From NCBI GenBank assembly GCA_018266915.1, contig JAFDZM010000043.1, positions 1 to 42,500 on the forward strand: 42,500 nucleotides of DNA, given 5' to 3'. The stretch comes from Bacteroidota bacterium (lineage in GTDB: Bacteria > Bacteroidota > Bacteroidia > Sphingobacteriales > Sphingobacteriaceae). Both the position numbers and the translations under genes were made by a program. Shown here piece by piece: positions 24,908 to 33,508 of this stretch (position 1 is the stretch's first letter; each line of letters starts with the position of its first letter). The notes beneath the pieces are model-generated. The model ran no database searches. It worked only from the letters and a program-made list of their open reading frames with translations, and was not told the DNA's origin.

Positions 24908-25327
24908 TTATTCTACGTAGTCTCTACGTGTTACAAACCGGGTCTGAACCGGTAACTTCTGAGCTGCAAGGCGCAATGCTTCCTTAGCAACTTCCAGTGG
25001 CACACCTTCGGCTTCGAAGATGATCCTTCCGGGGCGAACTACCGCTACCCAGTATTCAGGAGCACCTTTACCTTTACCCATACGTACCTCAGCTGGTTTT
25101 TTGGTTACAGGTTTGTCAGGGAATATCCTGATCCACACCTGGCCTTCACGTTTCATAAAACGTGTTACAGCGATACGTGCAGCCTCGATCTGACGGCTGG
25201 TGATCCATGCCGGCTCGAGTGATTTTATACCGAAAGAACCGAATGCAAGCTCAGCACCACGAGTGGCCATCCCTTTCATTCTGCCTTTTTGCATTTTTCT
25301 GAACTTCGTTCTTTTTGGCTGTAGCAT
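24908..25327 (-). CDS. rplP: 50S ribosomal protein L16
   Basis: A 139-residue L16 beside the A site, completing the peptidyl transferase centre in late assembly. It begins [24 protein letters not shown] and contains [40 protein letters not shown] 163-nt gap with a word-repeat hairpin separates it from rpsC. Confidence 0.97.
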   Translation of the reverse strand: MLQPKRTKFRKMQKGRMKGMATRGAELAFGSFGIKSLEPAWITSRQIEAARIAVTRFMKREGQVWIRIFPDKPVTKKPAEVRMGKGKGAPEYWVAVVRPGRIIFEAEGVPLEVAKEALRLAAQKLPVQTRFVTRRDYVE

Positions 25328-25340
25328 TTTTTTACTCTTT

Positions 25341-25488
25341 GAGATATGAGACTTGAGATTTGAGATTTGAGACTTTCATCTCTTGGCTCTGATCTATAAT
25401 CTCTATCAAATCAATACTTATATTTCAAATTCGCTGTGTGATGTAAAAAATGTGATTCTCATATCTCAAATCTCACATCTCAAATCTA
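25341..25488. repeat. Heptamer-word hairpin, GAGATNT family (rpsC/rplP gap)
   Basis: Left array 25341-25373 (words GAGATAT, GAGACTT, GAGATTT, GAGATTT) and right array 25457-25488 (complement of GAGATTT, GAGATGT, GAGATAT words) flank an 83-nt loop. On the minus strand the right arm starts TAGATTTG, a -7 consensus match. Closest in sequence to 15631-15775 and 16846-16984. Confidence 0.75.
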
Positions 25489-25490
25489 TT

Positions 25491-26363
25491 TTATCTTCTT
25501 CCTGGTCCACCCGGACGGTTACCACCGCCTCTGTTTTGGCCGCCTGGACGGTTACCACCGCCACGACGATCGCCGCCACCCTGGTTACCACCTCTTCTGT
25601 CGCCACCTCTGCGCTCACCACCACGTTCGCCGCCTCTTTCGTTGCCGCCGCGTCCGCCAAATGATGCTGAGCCTTCCGGACGGCCACCTTTACCGCTTGC
25701 GCTGCTGGTACTGCCGATGTTCGGTGACAAGTCACGTTTACCGTAAACTTCACCTTTGCAGATCCATACTTTAACGCCGATCTTACCATAAGTAGTAAGC
25801 GCTTCGCCTAAAGCATAGTCAATATCTGCACGGAAAGTATGCAGAGGAATTCTTCCTTCTTTATACTGCTCGGTACGTGCCATTTCAGCACCGCCTAAAC
25901 GGCCTGAAGTCATTACTTTTATTCCTTCAGCACCCATTCTCATGGTTGAAGCAATAGTAGTTTTCATAGCACGACGGAAAGAGATACGAGCCTCAAGCTG
26001 TTTTGCTATACCTTCAGCAACTAATTGTGCATCCAGTTCAGGGCGTTTGATCTCGAAAATGTTGATCTGAACATCTTTCTTGGTCAGTTTTTTCAACTCT
26101 TCTTTGATCTTGTCAACTTCCTGGCCACCTTTACCTATTACAATACCCGGACGGGCAGTGTGGATAGTTACGGTAATGCGTTTCAAAGTACGCTCGATAA
26201 CTACTTTAGATATACCACCTTTAGCGATACGTACTGAAATATACTTGCGGATCTTTTCGTCTTCAACTAATTTATCGGAGTAGTTATTGCCACCGAACCA
26301 ATTAGAATCCCAACCTCTGATGATTCCTAATCTGTTACCTATTGGATGTGCTTTCTGTCCCAT
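25491..26363 (-). CDS. rpsC: 30S ribosomal protein S3 with RGG-rich tail
   Basis: A 290-residue S3. Residues 1-210 are the usual two-domain protein: KH domain with the GxxG loop at about 77-80 ([10 protein letters not shown]) and the C-domain ending GEVYGKRDL. Residues 213-290 add a disordered tail very rich in Gly and Arg, with about eight RGG or RRGG motifs and GNRPGG repeats. S3 is at the mRNA entry, so the tail could touch incoming mRNA. E. coli S3 is 233 residues. Tails of this type are frequent in Sphingobacteriaceae to my memory. Confidence 0.96.
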   Translation of the reverse strand: MGQKAHPIGNRLGIIRGWDSNWFGGNNYSDKLVEDEKIRKYISVRIAKGGISKVVIERTLKRITVTIHTARPGIVIGKGGQEVDKIKEELKKLTKKDVQINIFEIKRPELDAQLVAEGIAKQLEARISFRRAMKTTIASTMRMGAEGIKVMTSGRLGGAEMARTEQYKEGRIPLHTFRADIDYALGEALTTYGKIGVKVWICKGEVYGKRDLSPNIGSTSSASGKGGRPEGSASFGGRGGNERGGERGGERRGGDRRGGNQGGGDRRGGGNRPGGQNRGGGNRPGGPGRR

Positions 26364-26369
26364 CTTAAA

Positions 26370-26798
26370 TTAATTGTTATCGTTTTTACTGTCCACAATA
26401 AGAGTTACATGGTTTGAGCGTTTGCGGATACGATATCCACGGCCCTGCGGAGCCGGACGCAGTCTTTTCAACTGGCGGCCACCACCTACTGATACCTCTT
26501 TTACATATAAAGCGCTATCTTCAACACGTTTGCCTTCATTTTTTGCTTCCCAGTTTTTGATAGCTGACAGCAATAATTTCTCTACACGGATAGCAGCTTC
26601 TTTATTTGTATATTTCAGGATATACAATGCTTTTTCTACATTTTCTCCGCGAATCAGGTCAACCACCAGGCGCATTTTGCGAGGTGAAGTTGGGCAGTCC
26701 TGTAACTTAGCAACAGAAGCTCCTCCTTGCTGAGCCTTTGCAGCCTCTTTTTGCTGTCTGATCAATACAGACTTTTTAATTTTTGTTGTTGCTTCCAT
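26370..26798 (-). CDS. rplV: 50S ribosomal protein L22
   Basis: A 142-residue L22 lining the exit tunnel. The long hairpin (about 105-135, [29 protein letters not shown]) reaches the tunnel constriction where macrolide-resistance changes map. About 30 N-terminal residues (Lys/Gln/Ala-rich) precede the conserved core, an extension over E. coli L22 (110 residues). It follows rpsS by 6 nt. Confidence 0.97.
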   Translation of the reverse strand: MEATTKIKKSVLIRQQKEAAKAQQGGASVAKLQDCPTSPRKMRLVVDLIRGENVEKALYILKYTNKEAAIRVEKLLLSAIKNWEAKNEGKRVEDSALYVKEVSVGGGRQLKRLRPAPQGRGYRIRKRSNHVTLIVDSKNDNN

Positions 26799-26804
26799 TG
26801 CCTG

Positions 26805-27071
26805 TTATTTTTTCTTTTCTGCGTGACCGCGGAATGTACGGGTTGGCGCAAACTCTCCCAGCTTGTGACCAACCATGTTTTCTGTTACATACACAGGGAT
26901 AAACTTGTTACCGTTGTGTACCGCGAATGTATGACCAACGAAATCAGGAGAGATCATGGAACGACGTGACCACGTTTTTACTACTGATTTCTTGTTAGAA
27001 TCATTCAGTGTCACAACCTTTTTCTCAAGGTTATGATCTATATAAGGTCCTTTTTTAATTGAACGAGCCAT
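26805..27071 (-). CDS. rpsS: 30S ribosomal protein S19
   Basis: An 88-residue S19 of the small-subunit head, near the A-site finger. It begins [19 protein letters not shown] and has the core [43 protein letters not shown]. Its ATG shares one base with the rplB stop codon. Confidence 0.97.
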   Translation of the reverse strand: MARSIKKGPYIDHNLEKKVVTLNDSNKKSVVKTWSRRSMISPDFVGHTFAVHNGNKFIPVYVTENMVGHKLGEFAPTRTFRGHAEKKK

Positions 27072-27898
27072 TATTTTTTCCTTCTTTCAATGATATAACG
27101 ATCCGATGATTTCTTTTTGTCGCGGGTTTTAAAGCCTTTAGCTAACAAACCTTTGCGTGAGCGTGGGTGACCACCTGAGGCCCTGCCTTCACCACCACCC
27201 ATAGGGTGATCTACCGGGTTCATTGCTACACCACGAACTCTTGGACGACGGCCCAACCAGCGTTTACGACCAGCTTTACCTAATACAGCATTTGCTTTTT
27301 CGCCATTTGAAACTGTACCGATGGTAGCCAGGCAAGTTGCCAGGATCATACGGGTTTCGCCTGAAGGCAATTTGATGATGGCATATTTACCGTCGCGTGC
27401 TGAAAGCTGAGCGTAAGTACCTGCACTACGTGCGATAGTACCACCCTGACCAGGGTTCAATTCGATGTTATGGATGATTGAACCAAGAGGAATATTCTTT
27501 AATGGTAAAGTATTTCCTACTTCTGGTGCTGCTGTTTCGCCTGCTACTACAGTTTGTCCAACTTTTAATCCCTCCGGAGCGATCATATATCTTTTCTCGC
27601 CATCAGCAAAGTGTAACAGTGCTATACGGGCTGAACGGTTAGGGTCATACTCGATAGTAGCTACAGTTGCAGGGATATCGAACTTATTACGTTTAAAGTC
27701 GATTAACCTGTATGCTTTTTTGTGACCACCGCCTAAGTAGCGCATAGTCATTTTACCGCTATTGTTACGGCCGCCCGATCTCTTGTTCGAAGCTACAACC
27801 AACGACTTTTCAGGAACGTTTGTTGTAATGTCCGAGTTATCAGTATCTATCCTGAAACGGGTACCGGGGGTAACCGGTTTGAATCTTTTAACTGCCAT
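27071..27898 (-). CDS. rplB: 50S ribosomal protein L2
   Basis: A 275-residue L2 next to the peptidyl transferase centre. The conserved His231 is in [23 protein letters not shown], the loop equivalent to His229 of E. coli, with Met instead of His after the following Pro. Length is normal. It lies 5 nt after rplW. Confidence 0.97.
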   Translation of the reverse strand: MAVKRFKPVTPGTRFRIDTDNSDITTNVPEKSLVVASNKRSGGRNNSGKMTMRYLGGGHKKAYRLIDFKRNKFDIPATVATIEYDPNRSARIALLHFADGEKRYMIAPEGLKVGQTVVAGETAAPEVGNTLPLKNIPLGSIIHNIELNPGQGGTIARSAGTYAQLSARDGKYAIIKLPSGETRMILATCLATIGTVSNGEKANAVLGKAGRKRWLGRRPRVRGVAMNPVDHPMGGGEGRASGGHPRSRKGLLAKGFKTRDKKKSSDRYIIERRKK

Positions 27899-27903
27899 CT
27901 CTA

Positions 27904-28194
27904 TTAAATATTGCTGTAAAAGTCTATAGTTTCGCCGTCTTTCAACGTAATGATCGCTTTCTTGTAAGTTGCAGCGCGGCCTGTAACCACACCAGCTTTA
28001 GTGTTGCGACTTTTAAGTTTTCCAACGTATTTCATGGTGTTCACCGCAGTGATATTTACACCATACATTTTCTCAATTGCCTGTTTTATCTGAAGCTTGT
28101 TTGCTCTGTGATCTACCTTAAAGGTGTAGCGGTTAAGCTTCTCAGTTAATTGAGCTACTTTTTCAGTAAGTAAGGGTTTCTTTAAAATTTCCAT
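27904..28194 (-). CDS. rplW: 50S ribosomal protein L23
   Basis: A 96-residue L23 at the tunnel exit, the docking site for trigger factor and SRP. It reads [28 protein letters not shown] with the conserved LLTEK motif, and ends [14 protein letters not shown]. It follows rplD by 2 nt. Confidence 0.97.
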   Translation of the reverse strand: MEILKKPLLTEKVAQLTEKLNRYTFKVDHRANKLQIKQAIEKMYGVNITAVNTMKYVGKLKSRNTKAGVVTGRAATYKKAIITLKDGETIDFYSNI

Positions 28195-28196
28195 AA

Positions 28197-28826
28197 TTAC
28201 TTAGCTAATGCTTCCTCCAAAGTTTTAACGGCTCCTGTAGTTAATAAAAGTGTACCGGCATTCAACACATCATAAGTGTTAAGCTGATCGGCAGTGATCA
28301 CTTTGCTTTTCTTCAGGTTACGGCTTGATAAATACACATTGTTATTGGCAGCAGGCAATACTAAAAGTGTTTTTACATCACTTACTTTAAGGTCTGCTAC
28401 CAGCTTTACGTAGTTTTTGGTTTTAACTGTATCGAAGCTAAAATCTTCCAATACTACTATGCTGTTATCTTTTGCTTTGTATGATAAAGCTGATTTACGG
28501 GCCAGTGATTTCAGTTTCTTGTTTAACTTGAAGCTGTAATCGCGCGGCTGCGGACCGAATACGCGGCCACCACCATTAAATAAAGGTGATTTTACGCTAC
28601 CGGCACGTGCACCGCCTGTACCTTTTTGCTTATATAATTTGCGGGTTGAACCTGCAATTTCATTACGCTGTTTTGCTTTGTGAGTACCCTGACGCTGGTT
28701 AGCAAGATATTGCTTCACATCAAGATAGATAGCGTGATCGTTAGGTTCGATTCCGAATACGGACTCAGGAAGTTGCACCTTGGCACCTGTTTCTTTACCT
28801 GATACATTTAATACTTTAACTTCCAT
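28197..28826 (-). CDS. rplD: 50S ribosomal protein L4
   Basis: A 209-residue L4 lining the exit tunnel. The extended basic loop (about 45-105, [30 protein letters not shown]) reaches the constriction. In E. coli L4 also represses the S10 operon by acting on its leader; the leader before rplC here is a candidate target but is unrelated in sequence. It follows rplC by 1 nt. Confidence 0.97.
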   Translation of the reverse strand: MEVKVLNVSGKETGAKVQLPESVFGIEPNDHAIYLDVKQYLANQRQGTHKAKQRNEIAGSTRKLYKQKGTGGARAGSVKSPLFNGGGRVFGPQPRDYSFKLNKKLKSLARKSALSYKAKDNSIVVLEDFSFDTVKTKNYVKLVADLKVSDVKTLLVLPAANNNVYLSSRNLKKSKVITADQLNTYDVLNAGTLLLTTGAVKTLEEALAK

Positions 28827-28827
28827 C

Positions 28828-29445
28828 TTATTTATCCACTATTACAAATGAACCCTTAGCTCCGGGGATGGAACCTTTAACAACCAACAGGTTTTGCTCA
28901 GGATAAACTTTCAAAACTTCTAAGTTTTGAATTTTAACGCGAACATTACCAGTTTGACCGGCCATGCGCATACCTTTAAATACGCGTGAAGGCCATGATG
29001 ATGCACCCAAAGAACCTGGCGCACGCAGACGGTTATGCTGACCGTGAGTTTGCATACCCACACCGCCAAAACCGTGACGTTTTACCACACCCTGGAAACC
29101 CTTACCTTTTGAGGTACCAACCACATCCACAAAATCTCCCGCAGCAAAAATATCCACGGTAACAGTGTCACCCAGAGCTTTTTGATCTTCGAAAGTTTTG
29201 AATTCTACCAGCCTGCGCTTTGGCGAAGTACCGGCTTTTTGGAAATGACCTTTTAAAGGGGCAGAGGTGTTTTTTTCTTTTTTCTCACCATACGCCAGCT
29301 GAACAGCGGCGTAGCCGTCTGTATCTACAGACTTTACTTGTGTTACCACACAAGGGCCAGCTTCGATTACTGTACAAGGAATGTTTTTCCCTGATTCATC
29401 AAAAATGCTGGTCATCCCTACTTTTTTACCAATTATTCCTGACAT
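28828..29445 (-). CDS. rplC: 50S ribosomal protein L3
   Basis: A 205-residue L3, an early assembly protein whose loop reaches the peptidyl transferase centre. Hallmarks are [51 protein letters not shown] (about 110-128) and [15 protein letters not shown]. It normally follows rpsJ within one operon; here it heads its own transcription unit with a full-consensus promoter at 29519-29549 and a leader of about 65 nt. Confidence 0.97.
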   Translation of the reverse strand: MSGIIGKKVGMTSIFDESGKNIPCTVIEAGPCVVTQVKSVDTDGYAAVQLAYGEKKEKNTSAPLKGHFQKAGTSPKRRLVEFKTFEDQKALGDTVTVDIFAAGDFVDVVGTSKGKGFQGVVKRHGFGGVGMQTHGQHNRLRAPGSLGASSWPSRVFKGMRMAGQTGNVRVKIQNLEVLKVYPEQNLLVVKGSIPGAKGSFVIVDK

Positions 29446-29468
29446 TTTCTTATTTTGTTTGTGCCCAT

Positions 29469-29486
29469 CGAAGCAGTAGGGCTTCG
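29469..29486. promoter_or_regulatory. Hairpin in the rplC leader
   Basis: cgaagc (29469-29474) pairs with gcttcg (29481-29486) around a 6-nt loop, within the transcribed leader and 24 nt before the rplC ATG. A competing pair uses gccc (29463-29466) with gggc (29479-29482). A switchable ribosomal-protein leader is possible. Confidence 0.4.
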
Positions 29487-29518
29487 TTCAAGGCATATTA
29501 TCCCCCCGAAAGGGACGG

Positions 29519-29549
29519 CAAAGATAGATATTTTAGATTAACTCTCAAA
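29519..29549 (-). promoter_or_regulatory. Promoter of the rplC-rplQ super-operon
   Basis: Minus-strand TTTG (29546-29549), 19 nt, TATCTTTG (29519-29526): both elements and the spacing match the Bacteroidota consensus exactly. Transcription should start near 29512. The gene-free stretch 29446-29816 holds this promoter, the leader hairpin, two loose ggttgatt words near 29592-29624, and the toxin-antitoxin promoter and palindrome. Confidence 0.8.
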
Positions 29550-29744
29550 TACTTGCGCAATTATTTTTTAAAATTTATTTAGCGAGGGTGAAATGGTTGA
29601 TTAAGCGAGTGGTTGATTGGGTTAAACTCTGCTTCAAATAAGAGAACCATTAATATTTAGTTTTTATGTACGATATGTGAAATCACATAAAAGTCACAAC
29701 CCATTTCAAATACATTAGAAAGATGATAACACGACATCGGTTGA

Positions 29745-29761
29745 ATTGCAACTGTTGCAAT
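29745..29761. promoter_or_regulatory. Palindrome upstream of the DUF433/DUF5615 genes (candidate operator)
   Basis: attgcaa (29745-29751), ctg, ttgcaat (29755-29761): a perfect 7-bp palindrome with 3-bp centre. It lies directly before TTTG (29763-29766), the nearest -33-like element, so a bound antitoxin would block the promoter. Confidence 0.5.
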
Positions 29762-29789
29762 ATTTGAAACCTTTCCGATTTAAATTGAG

Positions 29790-29797
29790 TATATTTG
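29790..29797 (+). promoter_or_regulatory. -7 box of the DUF433/DUF5615 pair
   Basis: TATATTTG, a full TAnnTTTG match, 19 nt before the DUF433 ATG. The nearest TTTG (29763-29766) is 23 nt upstream, slightly too far. Confidence 0.5.
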
Positions 29798-29816
29798 ATT
29801 CTATTAGACGATAAAT

Positions 29817-30038
29817 ATGCTTGCGATAGATAGAATCACTTCTGATCCAAATGTAATGACTGGCAAGGCCTGTATTAGGGGAATGCGAATAACAGTTTCC
29901 ATCGTTCTTAATTTGCTGGCAAACGGTTTGAGCAAACAAGAAATTATTGATTTATATCCTTATTTAGAAAGCGAAGATATAGACCAATGCCTCAATTACG
30001 CAGCATACCTGGCGGAAGATCAGTTATTCACAATTTAA
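29817..30038 (+). CDS. DUF433 domain antitoxin
   Basis: A 73-residue DUF433 protein: ITSDPNVMTGKACIRGMRITVSIVLNLLANGLSKQEIIDLYPYLESEDIDQCLNYAAYLAED. The GKACIRGMRITV core and the following helix-turn-helix-like part are the family pattern. DUF433 proteins pair with DUF5615 PIN-like proteins in a type II-like toxin-antitoxin arrangement and are expected to bind DNA and the toxin. It lies 10 nt upstream of the toxin gene. A perfect palindrome overlaps its promoter region, which suggests autoregulation. Confidence 0.88.
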   Translation: MLAIDRITSDPNVMTGKACIRGMRITVSIVLNLLANGLSKQEIIDLYPYLESEDIDQCLNYAAYLAEDQLFTI

Positions 30039-30048
30039 TTTCCACACC

Positions 30049-30408
30049 TTGCGCTTCCTTTTAGATATGGGTGTATCTTACAAAGTAGCACAATGGCTAA
30101 ACAGCATAGGGCATGATGCAATACATCTAAGTGACGAGGGATTAAATAAGCTGAGCGATGACCAGATCATAGAAAAAGCCCTTTCTGAAAATCGAATAAT
30201 TTTAACTGCGGACGTAGATTTTGGCCAACTCATCACTTTTAAAAAGTCAAACCCAACTTCTGTCATTCAGTTTCGCATCTTTGATTTGACACCTGAAAAT
30301 ATCATCCCTAAACTTGAACTGATATTTGATAGATTTTCAGAAGAATTAAATTCGGTCCCGGTGATCATAACCATTCAGGAGCATAAAATACGCCTAAAAG
30401 AGATTTAA
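30049..30408 (+). CDS. DUF5615 PIN-like toxin
   Basis: A 119-residue PIN-like protein of the DUF5615 (Mut7-C-related) family, predicted to be an RNase. Acidic residues likely at the active site are Asp6 (RFLLDMG), Asp37/Asp38 (LSDDQI), Asp55 and Asp57 (TADVDFG). Translation starts at TTG (30049): the family's RFLLD start motif follows at once, while the first ATG (30067) would cut it off. The start is 10 nt after the antitoxin stop, so the pair is an operon. Confidence 0.87.
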   Translation: MRFLLDMGVSYKVAQWLNSIGHDAIHLSDEGLNKLSDDQIIEKALSENRIILTADVDFGQLITFKKSNPTSVIQFRIFDLTPENIIPKLELIFDRFSEELNSVPVIITIQEHKIRLKEI

Positions 30409-30492
30409 ACTACGCCTCAAATAAGCATTTGCTGTTGTGGATTTATAATTGACGAGAAGAATTTCCTATATTCAACCATCAATTAACTGATC

Positions 30493-31893
30493 ATGAAAAC
30501 AGCCTTCAAACTCACCCCACTTGTACTTCTGTTATCATTAATTTTTTCATGCAAACCCAAACCACATGATCCATTGGCAGGTTCGAGCCGCGAAGATAAA
30601 AACGGTTGGATCTATGTGCACCTGGAAGGTTCGCCGCATGATGTTGGATACCAGCATGGCTACCTCGTTTCGAAAGAGATCGACACCTTAATAAAGGTAT
30701 TCCAATTTTACCTGCCACACACTACTAATAAAAATTGGGCCTGGTACCGTGAGGCGGCCGGACGCTTTATGTGGAGCAAGATCGATACCGAATATCAGCA
30801 GGAATTGATCGGCATGGCTGAAGGTCTAAGGGCAAAGGGCATGAAATATGATTCGCTTGATTTGGTGGTACTTAATGCCAATATCGACCTATCATCCTAT
30901 TACCTGCCGCAATTAATGAACAAGAATAAGCCCGGTAGTGGTGATAACCGTGCACCTGGCAATTGCAGTGCCTTTATTGCAAACGGTAAGTATACCAAAG
31001 ACGGCAAAATTGTAATAGCGCATAATAACTGGACCGACTATATTGAAGGTGAACGCTGGAACGTGATCGCTGATATTAAACCAGCCAAAGGGAACCATAT
31101 CCTGATGGATTGTGCGCCGGGATTTATTCACAGCGGCGATGACTTTGTGATTAGCAGCAGTGGTATATTGATCACTGAAACTACCATAACACAATTCAAA
31201 GGATTCGATACGACTAAAACGCCGGAATTTGTTCGTGCCAGAAAAGCTTGCCAATACGCCAACAGCATTGATGATGTAGTAAAGATCATGACCACCGATA
31301 ATAACGGCGGTTATGCAAACGACTGGCTCATCGGAGATACCAAAACCAACGAGGTAGCCAAACTGGAACTGGGGCTGAAAGATTATAAAGTGTGGCGATC
31401 AAAAGACACTGCGATCATCGGCTCCAATTTTCCAATCGATCCTAAACTAATAAAAGAAGAAACCACATTTGATGTCAACAATAAAACCAGCTCACCAAAC
31501 GCGCGTCGCTTGCGTATGGAAAAACTGGTAGCTGTTGATTACAAAGGCAAGCTGGATGAAGCTACCGGGAAAACGATCGAAGGTGATACCTACAGCGCTA
31601 TCGATAATAAAAATGTGCTCGATCGTTGCGTGATAGATGGTCATATTGACCTTGATCCACGTGGCGAACCTGCCTGGAACGAGGGTCCGTACTGGCCAAT
31701 GGGTGCTGTACAAGGCAAAGTAACCACCACCGATCTGGCTAAGAAGATGCAATTTTGGGCACACATGGGGCACCCGTCAGGAGATGATTTCCTGGCTAAG
31801 CCATATTTTGCCAAGCATCCTGAATATAAATGGATGAGTCCGTATTTACGGGATATGAAGGCTTATCCGTGGACGTTGTTTAGTGCGAAATAG
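30493..31893 (+). CDS. Lipoprotein of the C45 / phospholipase B-like Ntn-hydrolase group
   Basis: A 466-residue lipoprotein: signal peptide with lipobox LIFSC, lipidated Cys20. The mature part has the Ntn-hydrolase pattern of phospholipase B-like and C45 (acyl-CoA:6-APA acyltransferase-like) proteins: GYQHGYLVSKEI near 52-63, GNCSAFIAN with the probable nucleophile Cys158, and KDGKIVIAHNNWTD. Autocleavage before Cys158 is expected from the family. The substrate is unknown; amide or acyl-ester bonds are likely. It acts outside the cytosol. It is followed by the 165-bp MITE-like element just 5 nt past its stop. Confidence 0.8.
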   Translation: MKTAFKLTPLVLLLSLIFSCKPKPHDPLAGSSREDKNGWIYVHLEGSPHDVGYQHGYLVSKEIDTLIKVFQFYLPHTTNKNWAWYREAAGRFMWSKIDTEYQQELIGMAEGLRAKGMKYDSLDLVVLNANIDLSSYYLPQLMNKNKPGSGDNRAPGNCSAFIANGKYTKDGKIVIAHNNWTDYIEGERWNVIADIKPAKGNHILMDCAPGFIHSGDDFVISSSGILITETTITQFKGFDTTKTPEFVRARKACQYANSIDDVVKIMTTDNNGGYANDWLIGDTKTNEVAKLELGLKDYKVWRSKDTAIIGSNFPIDPKLIKEETTFDVNNKTSSPNARRLRMEKLVAVDYKGKLDEATGKTIEGDTYSAIDNKNVLDRCVIDGHIDLDPRGEPAWNEGPYWPMGAVQGKVTTTDLAKKMQFWAHMGHPSGDDFLAKPYFAKHPEYKWMSPYLRDMKAYPWTLFSAK

Positions 31894-31898
31894 CCGCC

Positions 31899-32063
31899 CG
31901 TCATAGCGAGGAACGAAGCTATCCCTAAACTATACAGGTCAGTGCCTTGGTATTGGTTAAATGTAGGGCGCTTCTGGAAAATGAACAAAGCGATACTCTC
32001 AAAGACAAATTATTGCTCAATTGATTTGCTTATGTAGAGATGGCTTCGTTCCTCGCCATGACG
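31899..32063. mobile_element. 165-bp MITE-like element with 21-bp terminal inverted repeats
   Basis: cgtcatagcgaggaacgaag (31899-31918) and its complement at 32043-32063 (one mismatch over 21 bp) bracket 123 bp without coding capacity. Both ends contain the word gcgaggaacgaagc, which I remember as a dispersed repeat end in many bacterial genomes. A matching left end lies at 37105-37144 and a right end at 42427-42457. No transposase gene with such ends is in the window. Confidence 0.65.
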
Positions 32064-32072
32064 CGTTGAGTT

Positions 32073-33332
32073 TTATTCCGTCATCAACCTCCTGATCAAC
32101 TCCGCACTCTGCTTCTTCCCGTCTTCCAAACGGTCTTTAAAAAATGCCTGCACATCATTGAAATGCTTTTTGTAACCTTCCATATCGCCATAGCCTATGA
32201 TGGCAGACCATTCCCTTACTGCCGAATGAAACTCCAGATCATCCCCACGGATAGTTTTATCGAACAGTGCTGTTTCTATAGATTCTTCCAGCAATTCTTC
32301 ATTTTTGAATAAATATTCGGCAATCCCCAAACGTAAACGGAACGGTGGTGTTTGGCAGATCAGGTTATCATAAGGGTTTACGCCAAGGTGATACCAGGCG
32401 TCCACCATGCTTAATATACTCAGGTGTGAATTCGGTTTTTGCAGTTCGTGATGTCCTGAAAGCGAAAACTCTTTCATCACCTTATCATTCAGCATAATAG
32501 GCTTGCGGCTTTCGTGAAAAACAAAGTCGCGCGCACGGTATAGCCTTTCGCGGAACTGCTGCCTTTCTTCTTTGATCATCAGCTTAAACAATTCCGACTC
32601 CGATATTGCATACCGCTTTACCTGCTGGCGTGCATAAGGATTCAGTATAGCTAACCCTGCATACACGTGCGCTTTATAACTGAAGATGCGCAAGGTTGTC
32701 AGTATTTTCACATTGTCTATCCCACCTACGTATGAGCCATTCTCCCAGGGGAAAAAACCAGCTTCTTTCCAGGCCGTGCCCATGCTTTCAAAACCGACGT
32801 GGGTTACAGCCTGTGTATCGGCTACTATTTTATCGTGCTCATGATAATCGGGAATCTCAACAATATCAGTCTCAACTGCAGTAAACAAATCCAGCATTCG
32901 TTGATAAGCTTCATCACCAGCTCTATGTTTGATCAGGATCAGCTTCTGCCCTTTCGGTTCAAAACCCGGTCCGTGCATGGCATGGAAGGTGATGATCTGG
33001 GCATCGGCAGGCAGGTATTTTTCAAATATGGCTATTTCGGGATGTTTAACGGAGGTTTGCCCGGCAACTATAGCGCCATATTTAGTCGACGGGCCATAAG
33101 CAGCAACCACATCGGCAAGACGATCGGCTTCAACAGAATAAATGATCAGGTCGCTTGAACGGGCTACATCACTGCCATTATCCTTTATCGTAATGCCAAA
33201 TGGTTTAAGCTCTTCTTCCAAACGTTCCCTGTTTTCGGGCAAATCGCAACCGCTAACCGCATAACCGGCCTTTGCAAAGGCTTTGGCATACAATTTTCCC
33301 ATGTCGCCCAAACCGATAATACCTATATTCAT
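32073..33332 (-). CDS. Prephenate dehydrogenase, fungal Tyr1-like
   Basis: A 419-residue NAD-dependent dehydrogenase converting prephenate to 4-hydroxyphenylpyruvate for tyrosine synthesis. The Rossmann loop is GLGDMG (7-12) with Asp30 at the end of beta-2 favouring NAD+. Other blocks are YSVEA, YGPSTKYGAIVAGQTS, HAMHGP (117-122), EHDKIVADTQAVTH (about 165-178) and PNSHLSILSMVDAW. These match, from memory, yeast Tyr1 in order and wording, far more than bacterial TyrA. No ACT domain, and no other aromatic-pathway gene nearby. The ATG at 33332 is used; the longer start would place nine residues before the Rossmann strand. Confidence 0.82.
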   Translation of the reverse strand: MNIGIIGLGDMGKLYAKAFAKAGYAVSGCDLPENRERLEEELKPFGITIKDNGSDVARSSDLIIYSVEADRLADVVAAYGPSTKYGAIVAGQTSVKHPEIAIFEKYLPADAQIITFHAMHGPGFEPKGQKLILIKHRAGDEAYQRMLDLFTAVETDIVEIPDYHEHDKIVADTQAVTHVGFESMGTAWKEAGFFPWENGSYVGGIDNVKILTTLRIFSYKAHVYAGLAILNPYARQQVKRYAISESELFKLMIKEERQQFRERLYRARDFVFHESRKPIMLNDKVMKEFSLSGHHELQKPNSHLSILSMVDAWYHLGVNPYDNLICQTPPFRLRLGIAEYLFKNEELLEESIETALFDKTIRGDDLEFHSAVREWSAIIGYGDMEGYKKHFNDVQAFFKDRLEDGKKQSAELIRRLMTE

Positions 33333-33508
33333 GTCGCTAATATAAGTATGGATGCACAATTTATAATCAAAGCTTAATTATTGCTTGATATTACTGCTCA
33401 CATTTTTCTTTAAATTAGTATATCTTTTGTTCAACGAAATCAGTATAAAAGGAATAAAACATTTTTCATAAAAGTTATTTAGTTATTAATTAACTTGAAA
33501 TTTAAAAT

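Noticed and set aside
15631..25488. CRISPR array
   Set aside because: The units are 7-9 nt, degenerate and without unique spacers, they form complementary arms, and no cas gene is present.
25466..25789. Val/Ala/Thr-rich minus-strand frame at the end of rpsC
   Set aside because: It is an out-of-frame reading of the Gly/Arg-rich tail of S3.
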